The notes: generated by a model from the sequence alone, not told the origin. Shown: positions 27,411 to 36,398, counted from the first letter of the stretch. The stretch is 64,000 bases of DNA from JBNAVY01 sp049700195 (GCA_049700195.1 JBNAVY010000005.1:15842-79841), one strand, 5' to 3'. Program-made: numbers and translations.

Positions 27411-27659
27411 ATTTATTTTTGTATGATATTAGCTTAAAAATGCTTTGTAAATAGATATACTTAAAAATTGCAGGTGTTTTGTCAAAAATCTGTCAATTCA
27501 ACAAAATATAAAGATGTTATAAAAAAATTTTAAATATAAGAAGGATTTTTGATAAAAATGTAGAATTAAAATATTGTAAGGATAAAAATTTTTTAATAAT
27601 ATTTAAATTTATATTATGTATGTTTCATATAATATTAATTGAAAAGGCAGGTGAACCTG

Positions 27660-28721
27660 TTGAAAGTTCTTGTAATAAATCCAGGGTCAACATCTACTAA
27701 AGTAGCTTTTTATGATGATAAAAAAGAAATTCTCCGCACAGAAATAAGCCATAATGCAGAAGAATTAAAAAAATATAAAAACATAATAGACCAGCTTGAT
27801 TTAAGACTAGATTCTATAAATAGCTGGATAAATGAAAATAATATAAAATTAAATGAAGTTGCAGCTATAGTAGTAAGAGGTGGACTCATTAAACCTGTAC
27901 AAAGCGGTACTTATATTGTAAACGATATTATGATTGAAGATTTAAAAAAGGGAGTCGGAGGTGAGCATTCGTCAAATCTTGGAGGTTTGATAGGCAGGAT
28001 AATAGGAGACAAATATCAGATACCTGTTTATACTTTAGATCCAGTTGCTGTAGATGAAATGGATGATGTTGCTAGAATTTCAGGTCTTCCTGAATTACCT
28101 CGTAAAAGTCAGTCCCATGCATTAAGCATAAAGGCATGTATTCACAGATATAGTAGTGAAAATGATATCAAAGAAGATAAATTAAATCTTGTTGTTGCAC
28201 ACATGGGTGGAGGTATTTCTGTAGCTGCTATACGAGGAGGCAGAATTGTAGATGTAAATAATGCAAATCAAATGGGTCCGTTTTCACCTGAAAGGACTGG
28301 GAGCTTGCCAGCATTAGATGTTGCTAAAATATGTTATTCTGGAAAATATACTTTTAATGAAATGAAAAAGAAGATTAACAGTTTTGGAGGCATGACTGCT
28401 TATCTTGGTACTAATGATGTAAGAGAGGTACAAAGGCGCATTCAAGATGGTGATGAAAAATCAAAATTAATTTTAGAAGCAATGGCATATCAAATAGGAA
28501 AAGAAATTGGTAAAATGGCCGCTGTTTTAATGGGAGATGTTCATTCTATTATTTTAACAGGCGGACTTGCGTATTCTAAAATGATAATAGAAAAAGTTAT
28601 TGCAATGACAGGATTTATAGCGCCTATAACTCTTTATCCTGGTGGTGATGAAATGCAAGCTTTAAGAGATGGAGCTCTTAGAGTTTTGATGAATGAGGAA
28701 GAAGCAAAGATTTATGAATAA
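27660..28721 (+). CDS. buk: Butyrate / branched-chain acid kinase, copy 1
   Basis: A 353-residue acetate/butyrate kinase-superfamily enzyme that makes ATP from an acyl phosphate and ADP. The N-terminal phosphate site VINPGSTSTK, VAHMGGGISVAAIRGGRIVD and GPFSPERTGSLPAL are intact. The TTG at 27660 is chosen as start by analogy with the second copy and because AGGTGAA precedes it; the frame stays open for seven more codons upstream. It is followed 16 bases later by a phosphotransacylase. Given the VOR and leucine dehydrogenase genes, isobutyrate, isovalerate or 2-methylbutyrate are likelier products than butyrate. About 290 bases of AT-rich sequence precede it with no clear -35 or sigma-54 promoter. 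Confidence 0.92.
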   Translation: MKVLVINPGSTSTKVAFYDDKKEILRTEISHNAEELKKYKNIIDQLDLRLDSINSWINENNIKLNEVAAIVVRGGLIKPVQSGTYIVNDIMIEDLKKGVGGEHSSNLGGLIGRIIGDKYQIPVYTLDPVAVDEMDDVARISGLPELPRKSQSHALSIKACIHRYSSENDIKEDKLNLVVAHMGGGISVAAIRGGRIVDVNNANQMGPFSPERTGSLPALDVAKICYSGKYTFNEMKKKINSFGGMTAYLGTNDVREVQRRIQDGDEKSKLILEAMAYQIGKEIGKMAAVLMGDVHSIILTGGLAYSKMIIEKVIAMTGFIAPITLYPGGDEMQALRDGALRVLMNEEEAKIYE

Positions 28722-28737
28722 TGAGGTGCCCTTATTT

Positions 28738-29634
28738 ATGAGAACATTTGATGATATTTATAATTATGTAAAGAATTTAAACCCAAAAGTAATTGCGGTT
28801 GCTCAAGCGGCTGATGATGATGTGTTGGAAGCAATAAAAGAAGCAAGCGACAGAGGAATAATAAAAAGTATTTTAATAGGTAATAAAGAAAAAATTGAGA
28901 GAATATCAGCTTCTATTGGTTTAGTTTTAACAAAACACGAAATTATTGAAGCAAAAAATAATTTAGAAGCTTGTCAGATAGCTGTTAAGTTAGTAAGCGA
29001 AGGTAAAGCAGATATTTTAATGAAAGGCTTAGTACAGACTGCTGAAATTTTAAAAGTTGTTTTAGACAAGGATATAGGACTAAGGACAGGGAGAACTTTA
29101 AGTCATGTAGCTGTCTTTGAGTCGCCATATAACAGATTGATTCTTTTAACTGATGCTGCTATGAATATAGCTCCTGATTTAAAAGTTAAGATTGACATAA
29201 TATTAAATGCTGTTGATGTTGCAAGGGAAATTGGTATTGATGCTCCAAGAGTAGCTGTTTTAGGAGCTGTAGAAACAGTAAACATGGATATGCAGGCAAC
29301 TCTTGATGCAGCTGTTCTATCTAAAATGAGTGAAAGAGGACAGATAAAAGGAGCAATAATAGATGGACCACTTGCATTAGACAATGCGTTATCAGTTGAG
29401 GCAGCGAGACATAAAGGGATAATCAGTCCTGTAGCTGGTAATGCAGATATTCTTTTAGTACCAGATATAGAAGCTGGGAATATGCTTTATAAATCTATAA
29501 CATATATAGGAGAAAGAAAAATAGCGGGCATAATAATGGGGGCAAAAAAACCAATTGTACTAACATCGCGATCTGATTCTAGTGAAGCGAAATTTAACTC
29601 CATAATGTTGGCTTCAATTGCTTCAAACAGATAA
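28738..29634 (+). CDS. ptb: Phosphate butyryltransferase family enzyme, copy 1
   Basis: A 298-residue phosphotransacylase that exchanges CoA of an acyl-CoA for phosphate, feeding the acyl kinase next door. Typical blocks are DILMKGLVQTAEILKVVLDKD, LTDAAMNIAPDLKVKIDI and GPLALDNALSVEAARHKGI (positions about 97, 135 and 215; cores quoted). The start at 28738 follows GAGGTG by nine bases; the frame extends 15 codons upstream into buk, which is probably not translated. The C-terminal EAGNMLYKSITYIGERKIAGI segment is also standard. With buk copy 1 it forms one of two complete acyl-CoA to acid plus ATP modules here. Confidence 0.92.
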   Translation: MRTFDDIYNYVKNLNPKVIAVAQAADDDVLEAIKEASDRGIIKSILIGNKEKIERISASIGLVLTKHEIIEAKNNLEACQIAVKLVSEGKADILMKGLVQTAEILKVVLDKDIGLRTGRTLSHVAVFESPYNRLILLTDAAMNIAPDLKVKIDIILNAVDVAREIGIDAPRVAVLGAVETVNMDMQATLDAAVLSKMSERGQIKGAIIDGPLALDNALSVEAARHKGIISPVAGNADILLVPDIEAGNMLYKSITYIGERKIAGIIMGAKKPIVLTSRSDSSEAKFNSIMLASIASNR

Positions 29635-29663
29635 TAATTTATTTAAATAAGGGGGAGGATTTT

Positions 29664-30728
29664 ATGAATATATTTGATGTTATGGTGAGCAAAGATTACG
29701 AAAATGTGATTTTATGCCACGACAAAACATCTGGGCTTAAAGCTATAATTGTTATTCATGATACAACATTAGGCCCCGCTTTAGGTGGTTGCAGGATGTG
29801 GACATATGATACAGAAGAAGATGCTATAAATGATGCATTAAGACTTGCTAGAGGAATGACATATAAAAATGCTGCTGCTGGTTTGAATTATGGTGGTGGT
29901 AAAGTTGTAATAATAGGTGATCCGCGAAAAGATAAATCAGAAGCTTTATTTAGAAGCTTGGGAAGATATGTTGAATCTTTAAATGGTCGCTTTATAACAG
30001 GAGAAGATGTTGGAATTACAGTAAAAGATGTTGAATATATGAGATATGAAACAACACATGTAGTGGGACTTGCAGAGACAGGAGGGGATCCATCTCCGGT
30101 AACAGCCTATGGGGTATATAAAGGCATACAGGCGGCTTGTGAAGAGGTCTATGGAACAATCGAATGCAAAGGCAAAAAAGTTGCAATTCAGGGTTTGGGA
30201 AAGGTAGGATATAGCCTTGCAAAATTTTTACATGAAGCTGGAGCTAATTTAATAGTTACAGATATTTTTGAAGATAATGCTAAAAGAGCTGTTGAGGATT
30301 TTAATGCAGAGTATGTAAAACCGGATGATATATACGAAGTAAAGTGTGATATTTTTGCACCTTGTGCATTAGGAGCAGTTATTAATGATGAAACAATTTC
30401 AAAACTTAAATGCAATATAATTGCTGGATCAGCAAATAATCAGTTAAAAGAAGAAAAGCATGGAGATATTCTAAAAGAAAAAGGAATTTTATATGTACCA
30501 GATTATATTATAAATGCTGGTGGTGTTATTAATGTTGCAGATGAATTAGAGCCCACAGGCTATAATAGAGAAAGAGCATTAAGAAAAGCTTCAATGATTT
30601 TTGACACAATAAAAAGTGTAATAGAAAAATCTAAAAAAGATAATATTCCAACTTATTTGGCTGCAGACAGATTTGTAGAAGAAAGAATAAGAATTATTGG
30701 ATCTTTAAAAGACAATTATATAAAGTAA
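29664..30728 (+). CDS. Leucine/valine (branched-chain) dehydrogenase, copy 1
   Basis: A 354-residue NAD-dependent amino acid dehydrogenase of the Glu/Leu/Phe/Val family, converting branched-chain amino acids to 2-oxoacids with release of ammonia. The substrate region LGGCRMWTY and the catalytic lysine in the GGGKVVIIGDPR block are clear; the dinucleotide fold GLGKVGYSLAKFLHEAG lies near residue 180. The length fits leucine dehydrogenase, not the longer glutamate enzyme. The next gene is a tandem copy with stretches of identical DNA. The oxoacid product would be the substrate of the VOR encoded four kilobases downstream. Confidence 0.92.
   Translation: MNIFDVMVSKDYENVILCHDKTSGLKAIIVIHDTTLGPALGGCRMWTYDTEEDAINDALRLARGMTYKNAAAGLNYGGGKVVIIGDPRKDKSEALFRSLGRYVESLNGRFITGEDVGITVKDVEYMRYETTHVVGLAETGGDPSPVTAYGVYKGIQAACEEVYGTIECKGKKVAIQGLGKVGYSLAKFLHEAGANLIVTDIFEDNAKRAVEDFNAEYVKPDDIYEVKCDIFAPCALGAVINDETISKLKCNIIAGSANNQLKEEKHGDILKEKGILYVPDYIINAGGVINVADELEPTGYNRERALRKASMIFDTIKSVIEKSKKDNIPTYLAADRFVEERIRIIGSLKDNYIK
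29778..29889 (+). repeat. 112-bp direct repeat, first copy (inside leucine dehydrogenase 1)
   Basis: These 112 bases are identical to 30883-30994 in the next gene. A second identical stretch of 61 bases (30338-30398) lies at the same offset of 1105 bases from 31443-31503. Flanking parts differ at many third positions, which suggests gene conversion. Confidence 0.9.
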
Positions 30729-30768
30729 AATATTTATTATATAAATTAAATAAAAGGAGAGGAATTTT

Positions 30769-31836
30769 ATGAAACTGTTTGATACAATGGAAAAATATGA
30801 TTACGAAAATGTTGTATTATGTCACGACAAAACATCTGGATTAAAAGCAATAATTGCGATTCATGATACAACATTAGGACCTGCTTTAGGTGGTTGCAGG
30901 ATGTGGACATATGATACAGAAGAAGATGCTATAAATGATGCATTAAGACTTGCTAGAGGAATGACATATAAAAATGCTGCTGCTGGTTTGAATTTAGGTG
31001 GGGGTAAAACAGTTGTTATTGGTAATCCAAGAAAAGATAAATCAGAAGCTTTGTTCAGGAGTCTTGGAAGATTTATAGAAGGTTTAAATGGAAGATATAT
31101 AACAGCAGAGGATGTAGGTACAAATTTAAAAGATATGGATTATATAAGATATGAAACAAAATATGTAGCTGGTCTTGCTGAAAAAAGTGGAGATCCATCA
31201 CCTTTTACTGCCTATGGTGTATTTAAGGGTATAGAAGCAGCTGCAGAAGAGGTTTTTGGCACAACTGAACTAAGAGATAAAACAGTAGCTGTTCAAGGAG
31301 TAGGAAATGTTGGCTATAATTTATTAAAATATTTACATGAAGCTGGAGCAAAACTTGTTATAACAGATATATTTGAAGATAATGTTAAAAGAGCTGTTGA
31401 AGATTTTAAAGCAGAGTATGTAAAACCTGATGATATATATGGAGTAAAGTGTGATATTTTTGCACCTTGTGCATTAGGAGCAGTTATTAATGATGAAACA
31501 ATTCCAATGTTAAAAGCAAAAATTGTTGCAGGTTCATCAAACAATCAGCTAAAAGAAGAAAAACACGGTGAAATACTTCAGGAAAAAGGAATTTTATATG
31601 TTCCAGACTTTATAATAAATGCAGGTGGAGTAATAAATGTTGCAGATGAGCTTAATCCTTCAGGATATAATAAAGAAAGAGCATTAAGGAGTGTTGCAGT
31701 AATTTTTGATACTGTTAAAAAAGTTATACAAAAATCAAAAGAAGAAAATATCCCAACTTATGCTGCTGCAAATAAGGTTGCAGAAGAAAGAATTAAGACA
31801 ATTGCAGGTGTAAGAGATAATTTTATTGGAAGATAA
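30769..31836 (+). CDS. Leucine/valine (branched-chain) dehydrogenase, copy 2
   Basis: A 355-residue tandem paralogue of the preceding gene, colinear with it without gaps over most of its length and carrying the same motifs (LGGCRMWTYDTEEDAIND, GLNLGGGKTVVIGNPRK, GVGNVGYNLLKYLHEAG). The proteins differ mainly in the first 15 residues, around residues 100-175 and at the C terminus. The two may differ in preference for leucine, valine or isoleucine, or may form mixed oligomers; the sequence does not show which. It ends with a hairpin terminator before the second kinase gene. A clear GGAGAGG ribosome-binding site precedes the ATG. Confidence 0.92.
   Translation: MKLFDTMEKYDYENVVLCHDKTSGLKAIIAIHDTTLGPALGGCRMWTYDTEEDAINDALRLARGMTYKNAAAGLNLGGGKTVVIGNPRKDKSEALFRSLGRFIEGLNGRYITAEDVGTNLKDMDYIRYETKYVAGLAEKSGDPSPFTAYGVFKGIEAAAEEVFGTTELRDKTVAVQGVGNVGYNLLKYLHEAGAKLVITDIFEDNVKRAVEDFKAEYVKPDDIYGVKCDIFAPCALGAVINDETIPMLKAKIVAGSSNNQLKEEKHGEILQEKGILYVPDFIINAGGVINVADELNPSGYNKERALRSVAVIFDTVKKVIQKSKEENIPTYAAANKVAEERIKTIAGVRDNFIGR
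30883..30994 (+). repeat. 112-bp direct repeat, second copy (inside leucine dehydrogenase 2)
   Basis: Identical in all 112 bases to 29778-29889. It covers the substrate-binding and catalytic-lysine approach region of the enzyme. Confidence 0.9.
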
Positions 31837-31841
31837 AATAT

Positions 31842-31866
31842 GAGCAGGATTTTCCTGCTCTTTGCT
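31842..31866 (+). terminator. Terminator after leucine dehydrogenase 2
   Basis: GAGCAGGA (31842-31849) and TCCTGCTC (31853-31860) form a tight three-base-loop hairpin followed by TTTGCTT. It may divide the gene block into two transcripts. Confidence 0.8.
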
Positions 31867-31960
31867 TAAAAATTTTAAATAAACTAAATAAGTTTTTAAA
31901 AACTTTAATCCATATATAAAATGTAATATAATATAATTAGATGTTGTGGAGGGGTTTATA

Positions 31961-33028
31961 TTGTATACAATTTTATCAATAAATCCAGGTTCTACATCCA
32001 CTAAAATAGCTCTTTTTAAAGATAAGGAACTTGTTTTCTCAGAAACTTTAAGATATGATACTTCTCAATTGAAGCAATATAAAAGAATAATTGATCAATT
32101 AGATTTCAGAACAAAAACTATTTTGGAAATTTTAAAAGACAAAGGTATAGCTATTTCTGATTTAGATGCAATTGTTGGCAGAGGAGGACTTTTAAAGCCA
32201 ATTGAAAGTGGAACATATGAAGTAAATGAAAAAATGGTAGAAGATTTAAAAGAAGCAAAAAGAGGTGAGCATGCTTCAAACCTGGGAGGCATAATAGCAT
32301 ATTCTTTAGCAAAAGAACATGCTATACCTGCATATATTGTCGACCCAGTAGTTGTAGATGAACTTGAAGAGGTTGCTCGAATATCTGGAATGCCAGAAAT
32401 AGAAAAAATGAGCATTTTTCATGCATTAAATCAAAAAGCAATAGCCAGAAGACTTTCTGCTGATTTAGGGAAAAGTTATACAGATGCAAATTTAATTATA
32501 GCCCATTTAGGTGGTGGTATATCAGTAGGAGCTCATAAAAGAGGCAGAGTAGTAGATGTAAATGATGCATTAAATGGTGAAGGACCTTTTTCACCAGAAA
32601 GGGCTGGAGGATTACCTGTTCTCGATTTTGCCAAACTTTGCTTTAGTGGTTCATATACTTATGATGAGATAAAGAAAAAATTAATTGGTCAAGGAGGAAT
32701 AGCAGCACATCTTGGGACTAATGATGTAAGAGAAGTATACAAAAAGATTGAAAAAGGAGACAAAAAAGCAGAACTTATCCTTGATGCTATGGCATATCAG
32801 ACTGCCAAGGAAATAGGAGCTATGGCTGCTGTACTTGAAGGTAAAGTAGACGGTATAGGTATAACCGGCGGTATAGCATATAATAATGACTTTGTGGAAC
32901 GCATAAGCAAGAGAGTTAAATTTATAGCGCCAATAAAGATTTATCCAGGTGAGGATGAAATGATAGCACTAATGGAAGGTGCTTATAGAGTACTTACAGG
33001 TGAAGAAAAGGCAAAAGTGTATAATTAA
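31961..33028 (+). CDS. buk: Butyrate / branched-chain acid kinase, copy 2
   Basis: A 355-residue acyl kinase, paralogous to the one at 27660 but clearly diverged in DNA, so an older duplication than that of the dehydrogenases. SINPGSTSTKIAL, IAHLGGGISVGAHKRGRVVD and GPFSPERAGGLPVL are the family blocks. Translation starts at a TTG 6 bases after GGAGGGG. It precedes the ATPase and VOR genes closely, with a three-base gap to the ATPase open frame, so in this operon the kinase is the last step after 2-oxoacid oxidation, with the phosphotransacylase at 36399 supplying the acyl phosphate. Confidence 0.92.
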   Translation: MYTILSINPGSTSTKIALFKDKELVFSETLRYDTSQLKQYKRIIDQLDFRTKTILEILKDKGIAISDLDAIVGRGGLLKPIESGTYEVNEKMVEDLKEAKRGEHASNLGGIIAYSLAKEHAIPAYIVDPVVVDELEEVARISGMPEIEKMSIFHALNQKAIARRLSADLGKSYTDANLIIAHLGGGISVGAHKRGRVVDVNDALNGEGPFSPERAGGLPVLDFAKLCFSGSYTYDEIKKKLIGQGGIAAHLGTNDVREVYKKIEKGDKKAELILDAMAYQTAKEIGAMAAVLEGKVDGIGITGGIAYNNDFVERISKRVKFIAPIKIYPGEDEMIALMEGAYRVLTGEEKAKVYN

Positions 33029-33040
33029 AGGATGATGATA

Positions 33041-33715
33041 ATGGATTGTAAAAGATTAACAATTGTTTTGGGGCATTATGGCACAGGTAAAACAGAAATA
33101 GCAATTAATTATGCAAGATATATTAAAGAACTTGGATATGATGTGGAAATTGTTGACCTTGATATAGTAAATCCATATTTTAGGCCTAGGGAAGTCAGAA
33201 AAGAACTTATGCAGAAATGGGGTATAAAAGTAACCGGTACAGAAGAAAAATATATGAGTGCTGATGTACCAGCTCTTTCAAGAAACATTTATGGTGCTTT
33301 ATATAATAAGGATAAGTTTGCTGTTTTTGATGTAGGAGGAGATGACAAAGGGGCTATTGCATTTGGACAATATCACAACATTATGGAAGAACAAGATGCA
33401 GATATTTTGTTTGTAATTAATGTTAACAGACCTCTTACACAAGATTCAAAATCAATAATACAATATTTAAATCTTGTAGAGGGAGCAGCAAAAGTAAAAG
33501 TAACTCATCTTGTTAATAACACACATTTATCTAATGATACAACAGTAGATGAAGTTTTAAAAGGTCAAAAAGTTGTTGAAGAAGTTTCAAAAATAACTGG
33601 AATACCCATAAAAATGATTGCAGCAAAAAGGGATATTGCATATAAACTTCCCGATATGGGGTACCCTATTTTCCCTATGGATCTTTATATGAAAACACCT
33701 TGGAATAAATTTTGA
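33041..33715 (+). CDS. P-loop ATPase of unknown function in the VOR operon
   Basis: A 224-residue soluble protein with Walker A GHYGTGKTE at residues 11-19, followed by VEIVDLDIVNPYFRPRE, in the style of the SIMIBI/MinD-ParA nucleotide-binding proteins, and FAVFDVGGDDKGAIAFGQY as probable Walker B. It lacks a DNA-binding or membrane-targeting tail. Several in-frame ATG codons (33032, 33035, 33041) are possible; 33041 gives the best spacing from AAAGGATG. It sits between the acyl kinase and the ferredoxin subunit of VOR and is 13 bases from the latter, so it is surely co-transcribed. Relatives in such proteins insert or carry metal clusters, so help in Fe-S assembly of VOR is one guess. No function is assigned. 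Confidence 0.7.
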   Translation: MDCKRLTIVLGHYGTGKTEIAINYARYIKELGYDVEIVDLDIVNPYFRPREVRKELMQKWGIKVTGTEEKYMSADVPALSRNIYGALYNKDKFAVFDVGGDDKGAIAFGQYHNIMEEQDADILFVINVNRPLTQDSKSIIQYLNLVEGAAKVKVTHLVNNTHLSNDTTVDEVLKGQKVVEEVSKITGIPIKMIAAKRDIAYKLPDMGYPIFPMDLYMKTPWNKF

Positions 33716-33728
33716 GAGGGGGATTTTT

Positions 33729-33941
33729 GTGAAACAGGTTATATTTAATGAAGATTTATGTAAAGGTTGTGAATTATGCAAAGAGGCTTGTCCAGTTCAT
33801 ATTATTGAAATGGACTTTAGCAGAATTAATATAAAAGGTTATCATCCTGCTACAATTAAGCCTGAAAATATGGAAAAGTGTATAAGTTGCGGATTTTGTG
33901 CAACAATGTGTCCAGATACTGTTATAACTGTTATAAAATAA
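33729..33941 (+). CDS. vorD: 2-oxoacid:ferredoxin oxidoreductase, delta (2x[4Fe-4S]) subunit
   Basis: A 70-residue ferredoxin-type subunit with two CxxCxxCxxxCP motifs (CKGCELCKEACP near residue 11 and CISCGFCATMCP near residue 49), enough for two 4Fe-4S clusters that carry electrons from the TPP site to ferredoxin. It begins at GTG after GAGAGGGGG. It is the first of four VOR subunit genes in the order delta, alpha, beta, gamma. Confidence 0.9.
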   Translation: MKQVIFNEDLCKGCELCKEACPVHIIEMDFSRINIKGYHPATIKPENMEKCISCGFCATMCPDTVITVIK

Positions 33942-33957
33942 TGGAGGGGGAGATAAA

Positions 33958-35022
33958 ATGGCTAAAGTATTAATGAAGGGAAATGAAGCTTTGGCAGAAG
34001 CGGCTATACAGGCTGGCTGCAGACATTATTTTGGATATCCAATTACGCCGCAAAATGAAGTAACTGCATATATGGCTAAGAGAATGCCAGAAGTTGGAGG
34101 CGTATTTTTACAAGCTGAGAGTGAAGTTTCTGCAATTAACATGGTATATGGTGCAGCAGGAGCAGGAGCAAGAGTACTTATTACATCATCAAGTCCTGGA
34201 ATCAGCCTTATGCAAGAGGGAATTTCATATATTGCTGGAGCAGAAATTCCGTGTGTTATTGCTAATATAATGAGAGGCGGTCCAGGACTTGGAGACATAC
34301 AGGCTGCACAGTCTGACTATTTTCAAGCTACAAAAGGTGGTGGACATGGAGATTATAAATTAATAGTTTTGGCACCTTCAACAATTCAGGAAATGGCTGA
34401 TTTAGTTCAGGAAGCTTTTGATATTGCAGATGAATATAGGAATCCAGTAATGATACTAGGTGATGGTATGTTAGGGCAAATGATGGAACCTGTTGATTTT
34501 GACAATATCAAAAAGAATGAGTCTAAAATTGAAAAACCTTGGGCAACTACTGGAGTTGGTAATAGAGGGCATAGAAACATAATAAATTCTCTTTATCTTG
34601 ATCCGCCAGTATTAGAACAGCATAATTATAAAATATTCAAGAAATATGAAAAAGCACAAAGCAAAGAGAAAAGATATGAAATGATAAGTTGTGAAGATGC
34701 AGATGTAATTCTTGTTGCATATGGCACAATAGCACGTGTAGCTAAAAATGTGATGGAAATTGCAAGAAGAGAAGGGAAGAAAGTTGGCCTTATAAGACCA
34801 ATATCACTTTGGCCTTTCCCTGAGGAACCTTTTGAAAAGACAGCAGATAAAGTAAAAGCTTATTTAACAGTTGAGATGAGCATGGGACAAATGGTAGAAG
34901 ATGTTGAAAGAGCTGTAAAGTTTAAAAAACCTGTTCATTTTTATGGAAGGCCAGGGGGAATGGTTCCAGAGCCAGCTGCAATTTTGAATGAAATTGAGAA
35001 GATATATGGAGGTGTTAAATAA
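33958..35022 (+). CDS. vorB: 3-methyl-2-oxobutanoate:ferredoxin oxidoreductase, alpha subunit
   Basis: The 354-residue alpha subunit of a four-subunit 2-oxoacid:ferredoxin oxidoreductase. GYPITPQNEVTAYMAKRMPE near residue 28 and SSPGISLMQEGISY near 80 are characteristic of this subunit, which with beta holds TPP. The absence of a CoA-binding extension and the length agree with the VOR/KOR type, not the single-chain pyruvate enzyme. The neighbouring branched-chain amino acid dehydrogenases and acyl kinases favour branched-chain 2-oxoacids as substrates; 2-oxoglutarate is the main alternative. The stop overlaps the beta start by one base. Subunit letters vary between naming systems. Confidence 0.88.
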   Translation: MAKVLMKGNEALAEAAIQAGCRHYFGYPITPQNEVTAYMAKRMPEVGGVFLQAESEVSAINMVYGAAGAGARVLITSSSPGISLMQEGISYIAGAEIPCVIANIMRGGPGLGDIQAAQSDYFQATKGGGHGDYKLIVLAPSTIQEMADLVQEAFDIADEYRNPVMILGDGMLGQMMEPVDFDNIKKNESKIEKPWATTGVGNRGHRNIINSLYLDPPVLEQHNYKIFKKYEKAQSKEKRYEMISCEDADVILVAYGTIARVAKNVMEIARREGKKVGLIRPISLWPFPEEPFEKTADKVKAYLTVEMSMGQMVEDVERAVKFKKPVHFYGRPGGMVPEPAAILNEIEKIYGGVK

Positions 35023-35771
35023 TGGCTGTTGTTTTTGAAAAGACTAAAGGACTTACAGATACACCTTTTCATTATTGTCCTGGTTGTACTCATGGGATAA
35101 TACACAGATTAGTAGCAGAAGTAATGGAAGAATTAAATGTTTTAGATAAAGCAATAGGTGTTGCACCTGTTGGATGTGCAGTTTTTGCTTATGAATATTT
35201 TAATTGTGATATGCAAGAAGCAGCACATGGCAGAGCACCTGCAGTTGCAACTGGAATTAAAAGAGTCCATCCTGATAAAGTTGTTTTCACATATCAAGGT
35301 GATGGTGACCTTGCTGCAATAGGTACAGCAGAGACAGTTCATGCCGCTGCAAGGGGAGAAAATATAACAGTGATTTTTGTTAATAATGCTATTTATGGTA
35401 TGACAGGCGGACAAATGGCACCGACATCTTTAATCGGACAGCAAACTCTTACTACTCCATATGGTAGGACTCCAGAAAATAATGGTTATCCAGTAAAAAT
35501 GAGCGAGATGCTTTCTACTCTTCAGGGAGCAGCTTATATTGAAAGAGTTTCTGTTTATGATGTAAAACATGTAAGAGCGGCTAAAAAGGCAATTAAAAAT
35601 GCATTTATGGCACAAATTCAGAAAAAGGGATTTTCTATGATTGAAGTTCTATCAAGTTGTCCAACAAACTGGGGAGTTTCTCCAAATGAGGCACTTCAGT
35701 GGATAAAAACCAACATGGAACCTTATTACCCTTTGGGTGTATATAAGAACACCTTAGAGGAGGTAAAATAA
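35022..35771 (+). CDS. vorA: 2-oxoacid:ferredoxin oxidoreductase, beta (TPP-binding) subunit
   Basis: A 249-residue subunit carrying the TPP-magnesium motif, GDGDLAAIGTAETVHAAARG followed by VIFVNNAIYGMTGGQMAPTS. The N-terminal FHYCPGCTHGIIHRLVAE supplies conserved cysteines near the active site seen in this class. It starts by one-base overlap with alpha (TAATG) and is followed two bases later by gamma. Together these make the CoA-acylating decarboxylation that yields isobutyryl-CoA, isovaleryl-CoA or 2-methylbutyryl-CoA with reduced ferredoxin. Confidence 0.88.
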   Translation: MAVVFEKTKGLTDTPFHYCPGCTHGIIHRLVAEVMEELNVLDKAIGVAPVGCAVFAYEYFNCDMQEAAHGRAPAVATGIKRVHPDKVVFTYQGDGDLAAIGTAETVHAAARGENITVIFVNNAIYGMTGGQMAPTSLIGQQTLTTPYGRTPENNGYPVKMSEMLSTLQGAAYIERVSVYDVKHVRAAKKAIKNAFMAQIQKKGFSMIEVLSSCPTNWGVSPNEALQWIKTNMEPYYPLGVYKNTLEEVK

Positions 35772-35773
35772 TT

Positions 35774-36325
35774 ATGGAAGAGAGAATAATTTTTGCTGGT
35801 TTTGGCGGTCAAGGAATTATGTCTATGGGAATGCTTCTTGCTTATGCAGGTATGATTGAAGGTAAAAATGTATCATGGTTACCTTCATATGGTCCAGAAA
35901 TGAGAGGCGGTACAGCAAATTGCAATGTTACAGTTTCGGATGGACCAGTTGGTTCTCCAATAATAACTGAGGCTACAACAGTTGTTGTTATGAATAGACC
36001 ATCTCTTGACAAATATGAATCATATGTTGTACCTGGAGGTAAATTGTTTATTAATAGTTCTTTAATAGATAAAAAATCAGAAAGAAAAGATATAGAAGTA
36101 TATGAAATTCCTGCTAATGATATAGCAAATGAGCTTGGAAATTTGAAAATAGCAAATATGATAGTATTAGGTGCTTTATTAGAAACCAATCCGATAGTAA
36201 AAAGTGAATCAGTTTTAGAAGCTTTACTAAAGGTTTTAGGCGAAGGAAAGAAGAATCTTGTTCCATTAAATAAAAAAGCTTTGGAAAGAGGAGCTGAAAT
36301 AGTAAAATCTCTTGTATCAAAATAA
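35774..36325 (+). CDS. vorC: 2-oxoacid:ferredoxin oxidoreductase, gamma subunit
   Basis: A 183-residue subunit with the diagnostic opening IIFAGFGGQGIMSMGMLLAYAG and the SWLPSYGPEMRGGTANCNVTVS segment (about residues 4-25 and 36-58; cores quoted). It completes the delta-alpha-beta-gamma VOR set. A hairpin terminator directly follows, so the second phosphotransacylase and the IOR genes may form a separate transcript. Confidence 0.88.
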   Translation: MEERIIFAGFGGQGIMSMGMLLAYAGMIEGKNVSWLPSYGPEMRGGTANCNVTVSDGPVGSPIITEATTVVVMNRPSLDKYESYVVPGGKLFINSSLIDKKSERKDIEVYEIPANDIANELGNLKIANMIVLGALLETNPIVKSESVLEALLKVLGEGKKNLVPLNKKALERGAEIVKSLVSK

Positions 36326-36350
36326 AATAACCTCTTTGAGGTTATTTTTT
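36325..36350 (+). terminator. Terminator after the VOR genes
   Basis: AAATAACCTC and GAGGTTATTT flank a TTT loop and run into six T, beginning at the last base of the gamma gene. Confidence 0.85.
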
Positions 36351-36398
36351 ATAAAAATATATAATATTTTACAAGAAATAATATAAGGAGGTGTTAAG

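Noticed and set aside
27365..27659. Search for a sigma-54 or CodY site before the first buk gene
   Set aside because: Branched-chain degradation operons in Bacillus use sigma-54, but no TGGCAC-N5-TTGC element was found, nor a convincing CodY box. Only a TATAAT at 27628-27633 without a -35 was seen.
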